Positions 50,349 through 62,531 of a DNA stretch of 64,000 nucleotides are shown piece by piece (the first letter of the stretch is position 1; each line of letters begins with the position of its first letter). A program made the translations under genes and the position numbers. The notes under the pieces were generated by a model that was not told the origin of the DNA, did not search any database, and saw only the letters and a list, made by a program, of their open reading frames with translations. The stretch is from positions 24,027,174 to 24,091,173 of the forward strand of contig NC_091933.1 of the NCBI RefSeq assembly GCF_041260155.1, given 5' to 3'. This DNA comes from Ptychodera flava (Eukaryota > Hemichordata > Enteropneusta > Ptychoderidae).

Positions 50349-53256
50349 TGACCATTTTTATGTCATTATTTGGTCTTTCTTATTTAGAACTTATCTTATC
50401 ATTATTATTATGACCCGTGTTCCCGACCAACCAAAAATATAATGTGGCATACCTACGATAAAACATCTTCGTTGAACGAATATTTCCTTGATACTTATTA
50501 GTACCGGCTTTTCAGTCTGTAGCTTACAGATGCAACTCTAACTGGCCGTAAAATAAGATAAAAGATAAAAGTATTGCTTTCTCATTTTTTCATAATTCCC
50601 ATCTGGACTCATCCTGATGAGAAAGATTCAATAATGGCACGAGTATGTTGAGATGATTTTGATTCTAATAAAACAATCAATGCAGTGTGGTCTATATTTG
50701 GCAAATAAATACGACAATGTAATCGCTTTGTCAAGGTCAAACATATTTACGAAAGAGTATTATAATAAACTATAGATCATTAGGAATGAATCAAAAATTG
50801 ATTTCGGCGTGAACTCCGGTTGAAGTCTTGCATCTACAGTGACATGTAAAAATGTTTTATATTTATTACATTGTAAATAAGACATAACAACCAGAAAACT
50901 AGCTCCTGCAGAAGCCTTAAGCTTAAGAATATATAGGGGTGTCGGAAACAGGGATGTTGCAACATGGATCACGGTGTTGGAGCTTTAGGGCGCGGGCGGT
51001 CACCATCCACTGCGTCCGCATTGGCAAAAACGCGAGAGACTTCAGAAACTTTCGCATCTAATAAACATAAACACATATTAAATCTTGGTCGCGCTTCGCT
51101 CCATGGAACTGGGGTATAGTAACATAAGCTTATGGACATTTTTTAACACAGCACGGAGCTTTTAACACAGCTCGGCGATTTTTTTAACACAGCGCGGCGA
51201 TTGTCATTTTCGTCCACGGTATCGATACCTTTACTGATCTCTGTGTGGCAGGCTGGGTGTAACCTAGCCGTGCGTACATACAGGTCTTGTGTGTTTCCGG
51301 TGTTATCACCATATAACACAGCAGGCCCACGAACGTTTCGTAGATCGTCGTCGGATGGGACGTGACTGACAGTGACACTGTGAGGCCGAAGGCCGAACCT
51401 CGGTCTTAGTCACTTCCCATCTGACGACGATCTACGAAACGTTCCGTGGGCCTGTGCCATATAACGCCGAGAACACATGGTACACAGACCTGTACGCTGG
51501 GCTAGGTGTAATAGCTAATACTACAGGCCACCGTCGGCTACCCACCACAGCCCAGTTCCGCCGCCGAAAACAATCGATTTTAATCCAAAATTGTGGTCGA
51601 TCTCAGTTTTCGAGCACGCCCAACTATTCTAGATACGCGATGTGCTGAGCTGCGCTTTAAAACTTACGCAAAGCCCGCTTTTCTCTCTCTATGCGAGGGA
51701 ACAGACCGTATCAACCGCGCCATTGTGAATCTCCATGTGCAATGATTTCTGGGTAGGGTTCAAATGCAGGTCAAATAATGAGTTCAGATAATAAAGGAGG
51801 TCAGATAATTGAAAGCCAAGAGAATGTCAAGATAATATTGTAATCATGACCAAATAATCGCATAATAATGGCTAAATAATGACACAAAAATGACCAAATC
51901 ACCAAATAATGAAATAATAATGATAAGATAAGTTCTAAATCAAGACATCAATGCCAAATAATGGCAAAACAACCGAATTAACATAAATTCATAATAATGT
52001 CAAGATAATATCAAGATAATGTCGTAATCATGACCAAATAATCACATAAGAAAGACCAAATAATGACATAAAAATGACCAAATTACCAAACAATAATATA
52101 ATAATAATATGGTTTATTGCTCTAGAAGGCCACCGGCCAAAATCGCATACATCACAAAATATACAGAAAATAAGTTACAGTAAACAGACACAGAGATAAA
52201 TAAATCATTGATAAACAAAAGAAGAAAAGGAAATACAATACTTCAAAAATACTCTTTTCTCAAATTAAAAGCTTTGTACACAAATATAGCAAGGTTTGAA
52301 ATTATAACTTTGTTATCAGATGACATAAGAGAATAAAATTTTTCAATTGAAGGTTGTCTATATGACCAGACTGGTAAATAGGATTCTCTTAAATTCTGAT
52401 AAAGGGGACAGACAGATATAAAGTGAAATTCATTTTCAATTTCTGTCGAATCGCAAATCTTACAGGTGCGTTCCTCAGGAGAAATACCACGAACCCTACC
52501 CTCTTCAATTTCTAAACCAAGACCCGAACTCCGCAAACAAGCAATTGATCTTCTAAATTTCATATGCATATCAATAAATAAGTAATCTTCTGGTAGAAAG
52601 TTTAACTTAAAATTTCTATAAAGACGAAGTTTATCTTTGGTACAGACTTCTGACCACCAGTTTTGCTTGAAAATATCACTTGCTCTGATTACAAAAAGTT
52701 TTAGGAAGTTATTGAAGTCCCCCGGCCCCTGAAATAACCAAACTTCCCCAAACCCATGGTTAAACAAATATTTTTGACATGCGTTGCCCAGGATTCTTTC
52801 CCATTGTCATCTAGCCGCACCGCATGGTTATAACTGTGCTTTGCTATTTTGTTTTGTGGCATTTTTAAAAGTTTTAACCAATATGAGATCACTTTTTTCT
52901 GAGTGACTAAGAAAATAGGACACCTGCCACAATCACCTAGCACACAGGCGTCCGGGGTTGATGATTTAACTCCAAGAAATCTCTTACAATACTTCAATTG
53001 AACACATTCGAGAACATGGTATTTTGTGTAACCCCAAATTTCTGACCCATATGTGATAGTTGGCAGAACCATAGCGTCGAAAGTTTAAAGTACTCTTTAA
53101 ATGGCAAGCTGCCAGTGTGCTTGATCATTCTAAAAATGTTGCCCATCGCCTTCCTAGCTTGATCTGCTAATATTGATGTAGCTTTACTCCAGGTATTCCT
53201 ACTGGAAAGCATTAAACCAAGATATTTGTAATAACTGACCGTTTTCATACATTCCC
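50349..53256. repeat. 2.9-kb duplicated block, copy 2
   Basis: Direct copy of 43624-46515. The tandem period is about 6.7 kb. The LINE in this copy stops at 53256 and joins right-arm sequence (TTTAAAACTTACGCAAAG) that also occurs at 44930 and 51657. Confidence 0.9.
52108..53256 (-). mobile_element. 5'-truncated second copy of the LINE
   Basis: Carries only the RT thumb (KTVSYYKYLGLMLSSRNTW) and the C-terminal knuckle (RTCKICDSTEIENEFHFISV). It shares the same 3' flank as the first copy, so it arose by segmental duplication and not by a new insertion. Confidence 0.9.
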
Positions 53257-53379
53257 TTTAAAACTTACGCAAAGCCCGCTTTTTCTCTCTCTATGCAAGG
53301 GAACAGACCGTATCAACCGCGCCATTGTGAATCTCTATGTACAATGATTTCTGGGTAGGTTTCAAATGCAGGTCAAATA

Positions 53380-54060
53380 ATGAGTTCAGATAATAAAGGA
53401 GTCAGATAATTGAAAGCCAAGAGAATGTCAAGATAATATTGTAATCATGACCAAATAATCCCATAATAATGGCTAAATAATGACACAAAAATGACCAAAT
53501 CACCAAATAATGAAATAATAATGATAAGATAAGTTCTAAATCAAGACATCAATGCCGAATAATGGCAAAAGAACCGAATTAACATAATAAATTCATAATA
53601 ATGTCAAGATAATATCAAGATAATGTCGTAATCATGACCAAATAATCACATAAGAAAGACCAAATAATGACATAAAAATGACCAAATCACCAAATAATTG
53701 CATAATAATGATGAAATAAGTTCCAAATCAAGACATCAATGCCGAATAATGGCAAAAGAACCGAATTAACATAATAAATTCATAATAATGTCAAGATAAT
53801 ATTGTAATCATGACCAAATAATCGCATAATAAAGACCAAATAATGACATAAAAATGACCAAATCACCAAATAATTGCATAATAATGATGAAATAAGTTCC
53901 AAATCAAGACATTTATGCTGAATAATGTCAAAACAGCCGAATTACCAAATAAGTTCATAATTATGTCAAAATAATATCCATATAATGATCAAATAATTGC
54001 AAAATAATGGCCAAATACTGACATAATTATCATTAAATCACCAAACAATGGAATAATAAT
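53380..54060 (-). repeat. AT-rich minisatellite of the right arm (~187-bp period)
   Basis: Units with GTAATCATGACCAAATAATC begin near 53441, 53628 and 53809. The mirror array of the left arm lies at 43240-43680. Confidence 0.8.
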
Positions 54061-54552
54061 AATGAGATAAGTTTAACTAAAGTTTTCAAGATAATTGGCC
54101 GGTGTTCTTACACCATAGTTGCCATGCCATGCAGCTCGTTGATCATGCTGATGTTAATGCATGAACATTCCGTTTTCTTTATGTCTGAAAGTTCACCGTG
54201 TCAGCTTTTTGAATGGCATGATATTGAAAGGTGATGTTTCAAGTTCGATATAGACGGTTGGGATGCAATTCCTTTTCATTTCCTTCGAAAATACAAAGTT
54301 TTTATTTCCAAATTTAACCATGAAAGTGCTGCTCGTTCTTTGTGCTGAACGTGCGTGTTCAGTGCAGTGGAGTGCATTTAAATGTATAAAGTATACACAG
54401 TCAGGGCCGATCATGCCGGACGACGCTCACTGGCTTCAAACTCAGTTTAAATTTCCTTTTTTATTCGTTTTCTACATCTACAAATTCACTGGCATTGCCA
54501 AAACTATAAAATAATAGTAATAATGTACCCCCTCCCGGCCCATAATGTACTC

Positions 54553-54735
54553 AAGCAAACTTTGCACTCCATATAGCTGTGATATCGCAGCTGTATACTG
54601 TACTTGTGGCGTATATCGAACCCGAGCGCGTCGCGTTCGATACACGCCACAAGTACCGCTGCGATATCACAGCTACACTCCATAATGTACTCGGCTTCGC
54701 CTCGTACATTAATATCGTGCAAAGTTTGCTTTCGG
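54553..54735. repeat. Inverted repeat around CGAACCCGAGCGCG
   Basis: AAGCAAACTTTGCA, AGCTGTGATATCGCAGC and GTACTTGTGGCGT recur in inverted order. A small fold-back element is likely. Confidence 0.65.
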
Positions 54736-54779
54736 GGGTGCATTATTGCTTAAATATTGCAAATTTTATATTGGGAAAA

Positions 54780-55170
54780 ACTTATTCACAGTTTTGTCAT
54801 CGATTCCCATTTATAGTGGATCACCATTCCAAAATTTAGTTTCTCGTACACGTGTGCACTTGTAAACATCCCATGCTAACCAACTACATGAATATCAGTT
54901 ATCAAACGTCTATAAATGAATAGATATTGCTAGTTTTATATCGGAAAATAGGCTTTCATAGTTTTCTCATAGACTACCATGTAGAGTGAATCAACATTAT
55001 CGATGAAATAAAAAAGTCAAATTTTGTGTACACACATGCATTGTTTCCTGCCTCTTCAAGCAAAGTACCTTTACATGAATTATCAAACACATATAAATGT
55101 AGAGATACAGCTTGTTGTCGTGGTAAAATTATTAATAGTTTGCCCAATAGACTCCAAGCACTATATCGGT
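54780..55170 (+). repeat. Diverged copies of the ~180-bp AT-rich unit
   Basis: Matches 40695-41175 at CATAGACTACCATGTA, ATCAACATT and CGTCTATAAATG. Confidence 0.65.
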
Positions 55171-55309
55171 CACATTTTGCCTTCCTTTGAGGGGTGGGGA
55201 CTTCAAAATTATAGCAAGTCAGAAGGGGGGACTTGAACACATTGTGAGTTTGTTGGGTGGGTACTTGAAAAAATCAGAACATTTTTTGAATCTCTCCCCC
55301 TCCCCCAGG

Positions 55310-55446
55310 TATTTGTACATGTTATATTTCAGCGGACAGTGCGTGAGATAGTGCTGAACATCGTCAGCTTTGTTGTGCGGTAGAAGAGTGGAGTGGGCTT
55401 CAATTCGGTGCCACATTTCTGTGTTGGGCAGTTTTAACTTCAGCAA
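55310..55446 (-). pseudogene. Possible LINE ORF2 C-terminal remnant
   Basis: The frame reads DDVQHYLTHCPLKYNMYKYL, resembling the H..xHCPLY end of LINE C-terminal knuckles. The leading CxxC is not visible. Too short to assign. Confidence 0.3.
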
Positions 55447-56125
55447 AATCTTCTAATTTCAGTTGTAATTGTTACTAAAACAACTGCATTGTAAATCAAG
55501 TTCAACTGTCCAGCAATTGGTCCAGACAGGGTTGTCCCATTTTGGTTTACTGTAACTGATCAATGAGTCACTGACTTTCAAATGTGTGACGATACCCAAG
55601 CTAATCAGTAAAATTGTACAATAAAAGTGCCTACCTCACATGCAGATTTGTGGCACTTAAATAAAATCTACTGTAAGATAACATCGCATCGCGCCCTTCC
55701 AAAATTTTGAGTTTCGCCTATTATTTAGGTTTAACGAGCAATCACAGTAAAAAATGATTAATTTAAAAAAATAACGGAATAAAGAAAAAAGGGAAGGTAA
55801 TACTCTATGAGGTACATAGGCTGCTGGTAAACTAAACTTAAAAGTGTTTTGTTTTCATGTCGAACTTAAATGATTAAGGACTTAGCAAAAGTTAAATTAG
55901 CCGAACTCAAAAAAGTTGGTGAATATATGAGCGGGTGGTTACTTTATAATTTAGCAGACCCTTGGGAGAAGAATTATAAGCTATACTTATAATCACAAAA
56001 TTAATGACGATACTATCAAACATAACATTTGTTTTGGCCTTTCAGCAAATGCGTGTTGAGGAATAGATAATTAATTTAAAATTAATATAGGTCATGCCAG
56101 GTCTATAAATTTAATATACAATTTT

Positions 56126-56131
56126 GGCCAT

Positions 56132-56174
<43 letters not shown>

Positions 56175-56179
56175 TTATT

Positions 56180-56235
<56 letters not shown>

Positions 56236-56236
56236 T
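56126..56236 (+). repeat. (TTTA)n microsatellite, 3' tail of LINE-B
   Basis: About 27 units with one ATT interruption, directly joined to the 3' end of the minus-strand LINE at 56237. It is therefore the (TAAA)n tail of that element. Confidence 0.9.
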
Positions 56237-57410
56237 TCACAATGAAGGATTACCAATTTACAAGCACAAATCGGGGAGATGACCTAATAAGGTTGTAATC
56301 TTCCATGGGGTCCTTTAAACAATAACAGCAAAAAATAAAAGTTAAAGTCTATATAAACAGAAGGACTAAAAAATACAACTGCGAAAAAAGCAACATAAAA
56401 AGTTATTTTTCTACATTTGCCAGGATAAAAGTTTTTAATTGACTTTTAAAAACATTAAGATTAGTGCTACATCTTATAGTGTCTGGTAATGAATTCCAGT
56501 GTTCTGCAGCACGCATGGCAAACGTTCTCTGTCCACTTGCAGTGCGGAATTTCGGAATTTCACTTTTGATACAGCTGGTAAGACTGAAATGGGCCTATAA
56601 TTTGACATCTCGTTCACACTACCGTTACCCTTATAAATAGGAGTTACTCGAGCACATTTAAAAGTGGATGGAAAGACTGCATTGTCAATACTAGCATTCA
56701 ACACATTTGTAAGGGACGATGAAATAATAAAGGCACCATAACGCAATAACTTTGCATCGATATTATCAGTACCTGTCGATTTAGCATCTAATAACATTTT
56801 AGTGAGAAAGTCTTCTGACGTATGTGGAATATGGAATGAATTTTCAGGGACTTTATCTTTCAGAGTATCAGCTAAAGAAGAAAAATCGATATTCTTATCT
56901 GTTGGAACGTTAAGCGTTTTTGAAATATTCACGAAATGCATTTGCAATAGCAGAGGGGTCTGTGATCATGGCATTGTTAACAACTATAGAGATATTTTTA
57001 TGTTCCACTGGTTTTATTATGTTACTGTCAATATTCAAAACTGCCGTTAGGGTTGAGCCTTTGCTTGAAAGTTCTTTAATATAATAAGCATTCTTTGTTT
57101 TGTTGATTAGATGGACAATTTTGTTCCTTTCCAGTCTGTAATCGGCAAGTTTGCTAGCATCACGTTTCGAGAGCTTCAAAAGGGTACCCCCTTTACGCAT
57201 AGCATTCAGCGTTCATCCAACCCGGTTATCTAAACTGTTTAACACGTTTTTTCGACAGATGGGGCGGTAAAAGTCAGAAATTCTATTGAAAATCAAGGCC
57301 CAAACTCTCGTAGCAACAATGACATTACTAGCAAAGTCAATTAGACACCATGGAGCTGAGATAAGATTGCCTAGAAAAGAATCATTGGAGGAAACTTTAC
57401 CACTGTATGA
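56237..57410 (-). mobile_element. Internally deleted LINE (CR1/Jockey-like ORF2)
   Basis: From the 5' side: a linker with KIVHLINKTKNAYYIKELSS (57200-56910), then RT fingers KSTGTDNIDAKLLRY, ARVTPIYKGNGSVN and NYRPISVLPAVSK (to about 56580). It jumps straight to the C-terminal end RTASGQRTFAMRAAEHWNSL..SLKTFIL-type sequence (56540-56410). The RT palm with the catalytic Asp residues is missing. The 3' UTR runs into (TAAA)n. Confidence 0.85.
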
Positions 57411-58480
57411 TTAGACATACCGTTCACCATTGCCGGTAAATGCTATTTAGTCCGTGGGTTAGAGGGGGTCTACGTGCACCACCACCCCCCACACACAGGA
57501 TAACAAACCTGTGTTTTTCAGAAGCCTTGGGATCCATAACATACGAAATGGAATTTTAACAGAAAAAATATAGGGATGCAATAGCTGTTAAGGTCATGTT
57601 TTGAAGGGTACCGCAAAATCACGATTTTGCGACCCACATGCATTTTGTCAAATTTGTCTTCTTGTAAGTCATCTCCTGAGCTTATTTTTTAACATAACCT
57701 CACTTGTTTGGTATTATTAGAAAGGCAATTTATTCTTCTTTAAGATGACATATTGTAATATGCAATATCTTCTACAATTTTCATGAAATATGACCAAAAT
57801 TTACCCCATACCCCAAAGTTTAACATCGCAAATAACAGTAAATCTCAAATTCTACCAATATTTTTAGTTAGATATAATAAAAAATGCAATGCTTTGTGTG
57901 AAATCTGTTTTATTTGGTACGCGGACATGTCAGAAATATGAAATAGACTTTTAACAGAACAAGTCATCGTTGATGACACAGTCCCCGCTTGTCCATTTTG
58001 TTATAATCTTTGGTGTCTAGGTATAGCTGTGGTCTGGGTAGCTGTGGAATGACATTGATGCAACGGGTACATCAGACCTGTGACTTGCATAATAAAGTAA
58101 TCTGAGGAACGTTCAATAAGATTGACCCATCTCTGCCGGTAATGACCATTGAAGGAACTTTTGATTACATCACACATAACGATGCCCTCACTGCTCTTGT
58201 GTCATGATCGCACATACTATACACATGGTTTGGTGGAATTTTAGAAATGGTATGGGATCGGGTATGTTGTTGTAATCAGCCATTTCGGATCATATAATGA
58301 AACAAATTAATGTGCACAAGAATGCAGCCATCTCACGTTTAAACAAATCAGTCCATCGAAGGACAGTGACCTATGTTTATGTTTCAAAGACATGAAAAAT
58401 CATACCAAAATTGAAATCAAATGGCTGTCTATTGACCATATGGATCATAACACAAAATTAGTAGACATGCATATGTATGC
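57411..58480. other. Unannotated, no gene seen
   Basis: AT-rich DNA. The block around 57600-57830 has the look of a dispersed repeat but has no second copy in this window. Confidence 0.4.
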
Positions 58481-60955
58481 CATATCAGTACTTTATCTTT
58501 GTACCAAGTCTCAACAATATTGGATAAGGAATATTTGCATATGATTAAACCTCAAAGACATGAAGAAATCCAAAAATGACCATCTGGCAGCGATATTGGA
58601 ACATGTCACGACGTACATTGACATGTATATGTATGCCATAGTGCATGATCTTTGTGCCAAGTTTGGACAAAATAGATGTAATGACCTTTGAATTAAGCTT
58701 CAAAGACATGCAAAATTCCAACAAAAATGCAGTTCTACAGCCATATTGGCTCCTATCGCAAGGTTAATTGATAGACATGCATATGTATGCCATAGTGCTT
58801 TGCCTTTGTGCCATGTTTGAACAAAATCCGTTCAAGGATATTTGAGTTATGGTTCAAAGACATTAAAAAATCGCAACAAAATGGCCGCCTCACGCCCATT
58901 TTGGATCGTATCGCAATATAATGCGACACGCACATGTAGGCCATAGTGTTATACCTTTGTGCCACGTTTGAACAGAATCGGTTCAAGGATGTTTGAGCTA
59001 ATGGTTCAAAGACACAAAAAATCGCAAACAAAATGGCCGTCTCACGCCCATTTTGGATCGTATCGCAAAATAATTTGATATGCATATGTACGCCATAGTG
59101 TTATGCCCTTGTGCTAAGTTTGAACAAAATCGGTTCAAGGATTTTTTGAGTTACGGTTCAAAGACATGAAAAATTGCAAACAAAATGGCCGCCTCACGCC
59201 CATATTGGATCATATCGCAATATAATTCAACATGCATATGTAGGCCATAGTGTTATGCCTTTGTGCCAAGTTTGAACAAAATCGGTTCAAGGATATTTGA
59301 GTTATGGTTCAAAGACATTACAAAATCGCTACAAAATGGCCGCCTCACGCCCATATTGGATCGTATCGCAATATAATGCGACATGCACATGTAGGCCATA
59401 GTGTTATACCTTTGTGCCAAGTTTGAACAGAATCGGTTCAAGGATGTTTGAGCTAATGGTCAAAAACACATAAAATCGCAAACAAAATGGCTGTCTCACG
59501 CCCATTTTGGATCGTATCGCGAAATAATTTGGCATGCATATGTAGGCCATAGTGTTATGCCTTTGTGCTAAGTTTGAACAGAATCGGGTGAAGGATTTTT
59601 GAGTTACAGTTCAAAGACATGAAAAATTGCAAACAAATGGCCGCCTCACGCCCATATTGGATCGTATCGCAATATAATGCATCATGCATATGTAGGCCAT
59701 AGTGCTATGCCTTTGTGCCAAGTTTGAACAGAATCGGTTCTAGGATGTTTGAGCTAATGGTTCAAAGACCAGAAAAATCGCAAACAAAATGGCCGTCTCA
59801 CGCCCATTTTGGATCGTATCGCAAAATTATTTGATATGCATATGTAGGCCATAGTGTTATGCCTTTGTCCCAAGTTTGAACAGAATCGGTTCAAGGATAT
59901 TTGAGTTATGGTTCAAAGACACAAAAAATTGCAAACAAAATGGCCGCCTCATGCCCATATTGTATTGAATTGCAATATAATTCAACATGCATATGTAGGC
60001 CATAGTGTTATGCCTTTGTGCCAAGTTTGAACAGAATTGGTTCAAGGATGTTTGACTTATGGTTCAAAGACATGAAAAATCGCAAACATATGGCCACCTT
60101 GCGGCTATATTGAATCGTATCGCAAAATAAATCGATGTGCATCTGTAGGTCATAGTGCTATGCCTTTGTGCCAAGTTTGAACAGAATCGGTTCAAGGATG
60201 TTTGAGTTATGGTTCAAAGACACGAAAAATCGCAAACAAAATGTCCGCCTCGCGCCCATATTGGACCGTATCGCAATATAATTCAACATGCATATGTAGG
60301 CCATAGTGTTATGCCTTCTTGCCAAGTTTGAACAGAATCGGTTCAAGGATGTTTGAGTTAGGGTTCAAAGACATGAAAAATTGCAAACAAAATGGCCGCC
60401 TCACGCCCATATTGGATCATATCGCAATATAATTCAACATGCATATGTAGGCCATAGTGTTATGCCTTTGTGCCAAGTTTGAACAGAATCGGTTCAAGGA
60501 TGTTTGAGTTATGGTTCAAAGACATGAAAAATCGCAAAAATATGGCCACCTTGCGGCCATATTGAATCGTATCGCAATATAAATCGATGTGCATCTGTAG
60601 GTCATAGTGCTATGCCTTTGTGCCAAGTTTGAACAGAATCGGTTCAAGGATGTTTGAGTTATGGTTCAAAGACACGAAAAATCGCAAACAAAATGGCCGC
60701 CTCACGCCCATATTGGATCGTATCGCAATATAATTCTACGTGCATATGTAGGCCATAGTGTTATGCCTTTGTGCCAAGTTTGAACAGAATCGGTTCAAGG
60801 ATGTTTGAGTTATGGTTCAAAGACATGAAAAATCGCAAAAATATGGCAACCTTGCGGCCATATTGAATCGTATCGCAAAATAAATCAATGTGCATCTGTA
60901 GGTCATAGTGCTTTGCCTTTGTGCCAAGTTTGAACAAAATTGGTTCAGCAGTGTC
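58480..60955 (+). repeat. Satellite of ~150-bp units, about 16 copies
   Basis: Each unit has GCCATAGTGTTATGCCTTTG, TGCCAAGTTTGAACAGAATC, GGTTCAAGGATGTTTGAG, ATGAAAAATCGCAAACAAAA and TGGCCGCCTCACGCCCATA. Starts lie near 58787, 58942, 59093, 59246, 59396, 59547, 59698, 59848, 60001, 60151, 60301, 60451, 60602, 60752 and 60904. The first copies are the most diverged. A variant unit (CACCTTGCGGC.., GTGCATCTGTAGGTCATAG) occurs at about 60085, 60545 and 60845. The repeated short minus-strand frames it yields are not genes. Confidence 0.93.
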
Positions 60956-60959
60956 TGAG

Positions 60960-61015
60960 AAACAGCTCCGGACGGGGACGGACGGACGGAGGGACGGACG
61001 GAGGGACGGACCCAA
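60960..61015 (+). repeat. (GGAC)n-type minisatellite at the satellite end
   Basis: GACGGACGGACGG.. follows GTGTCTGAGAAACAGCTCCG. This ending is common in dispersed repeats of marine invertebrates whose body reads TTTGTGCCAAGTTTGAACAA. Confidence 0.8.
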
Positions 61016-61324
61016 ATCTATAGCTCTGTCACGAGAAGCTGATTCTGGGATTGAAGATGACCAACTTTCGAAGGAATTCTTGGATAATTTGAAATCAAGA
61101 TCTGTTTAAAAATAACATCTATTAAAACTTTCGATTTTTCCACATTGTATACCACAATAACACATGAAAAGTTGAAAGAACGCTTGAAAAACATCATCAA
61201 CCAGGCATTTTTCTACAAAACGGTTCACGCCGTTACAAATATGTAGTAGTAGGTTATAATTCTACATATTTTGTTAAAAATACCACAAATGCTAAAGGTT
61301 TTATACCGAGAAAGACATTCTAAC

Positions 61325-62260
61325 TATGCTTGATTTCCTTATTGACAACATATTTTTTGAATTTGGAGGACACATTTTCCAACAGTGCATAGCCTATAGG
61401 AATTCCTATGGGTACTAACTGTGCTCTCTTGCTTGCCGACTTCTGCTCTTATACGAGGCAGAATTTATCCAGAAAATCAAACAAATCAAACAGAAAAAAG
61501 GTCTCTGTAGCTAGAACTTTCAACTTAATATTTATATACTTAGACGATGTTATTTCAATGAATAACTCCAAATTCAGTGACTATATCGCTATGATTTATC
61601 CTTCAGAATTGGAAACTAAAGAAAATACAGAAACATCCTCTTGTGCTTCATATCTGGATATTTTCCTTGAATTAGACTCTAATGGGCACCTTTCTACTAG
61701 GCTGTATGACAAGAGAGATGATTTCAACTTTAGTGTAATCAATTTTCCACACCTCATCAGTAACATTCCACTCTCACCATCTTATGGGGTATACATTTCC
61801 CAGCTTATTCGATATGCAAGAGCATGCAGTTCATATGGTGATTTTGTAGAGAGACATGGTCATCTCTCTTACAAACTGTTAAATCAAGGTTACACCAGAG
61901 AAAGACTTGTCTCTACATCCAAACGCTTCTTGGCAGGTATCGCAAGCTGGTAGAGAAATACAATATCTCTCTTCAACAAATGATTCGGCTTTAGTTAGTG
62001 ACCACTACCTATTTGACTTACAGATTGATATATGGCGGGTGCCACATGTGCGGTAGGATGCGCTTACTTTTTTCTAAACTCCTGACATCACTTGTTAGTC
62101 TTTCGGCCAGAGGTCCATATATCTTTCTTTTATGAATTTGACTTTGTGTACAGGTTATTTACTGTCTGTTCTGTGCTGTTTTGTGTCTATGTTTACAACT
62201 ATTGTATTACGAATTTTGACCTAGTGTTATCAGATTATGGATTGGTATAATTGCGATTAT
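61325..62260 (+). mobile_element. Penelope-like retroelement fragment (reverse transcriptase and 3' end)
   Basis: The sequence encodes LDFLIDNIFFEFGGHIFQQ, then IPMGTNCALLLAD, FIYLDDVISMNN (catalytic DD), SYLDIFLELDSNG, LYDKRDDFNFSVINFPHL and YGVYISQLIRYARACS, and ends GRYRKLVEKYN. These are the palm-to-C-terminus landmarks of Penelope-like RTs widespread in invertebrates. The longest open stretch is 61408-61953. It has about two frame breaks and no 5' part. The following GTGCCACATGTG..GGATG.GCTTAC resembles the known 3' region of such elements. No GIY-YIG domain is visible here. Confidence 0.8.
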
Positions 62261-62531
62261 ATTAAGCTCCTCAACCACTACTACAAAATTTGAGGGTCAA
62301 AGATCGTTGGAGAGTTTTGAAAGATGGGATACAATATTGAAGAATGTAAAACACAATTTGTTGTAGTTACAATTCAAATACAAAAGGAACAACAGGACAC
62401 AAATGACTACAACGGATCAGGCCTTACACTCTCAAATATTTTAAAAACTTTCCAGTATAGGCATATCAGTTTACTCAGCGGAGGAGCTGCCTGCTGAGTG
62501 TGTTGGATTCCTTATCGATCTTCAGACAATC

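Larger units (their letters stand above)
43201..54119. mobile_element. 10.9-kb composite palindromic element with nested LINE and internal duplication
   Basis: The outermost ends are inverted: CTATGGGGTGAGAACACCG at the left, and at the right the complement of CTATGGTGTAAGAACACCG. Inside each end is an AT-rich minisatellite (units with GACCAAATAATCGCATAATAA and GACATCAATGCCGAATAATGG, period about 187) in opposite orientation. A second, GC-richer inverted repeat centres near 44650 and again near 51385 (GACGATCTACGAAACGTTCC and complement). Layout: left arm, centre, partial right arm, LINE (45.37-50.35 kb), partial left arm, centre, partial right arm, LINE fragment (52.1-53.26 kb), right arm to the end. 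No transposase frame was found, so it is non-autonomous. No clear target duplication. Confidence 0.7.

Noticed and set aside
58480-60955. Possible CRISPR-like array
   Set aside because: Units are contiguous and 150 bp with no unique spacers; it is a eukaryotic satellite.
58753-61015. Repeated minus-strand frames ending ILFKLGTKA
   Set aside because: By-product of a tandem satellite whose unit is near a multiple of three; no start, promoter or family support.
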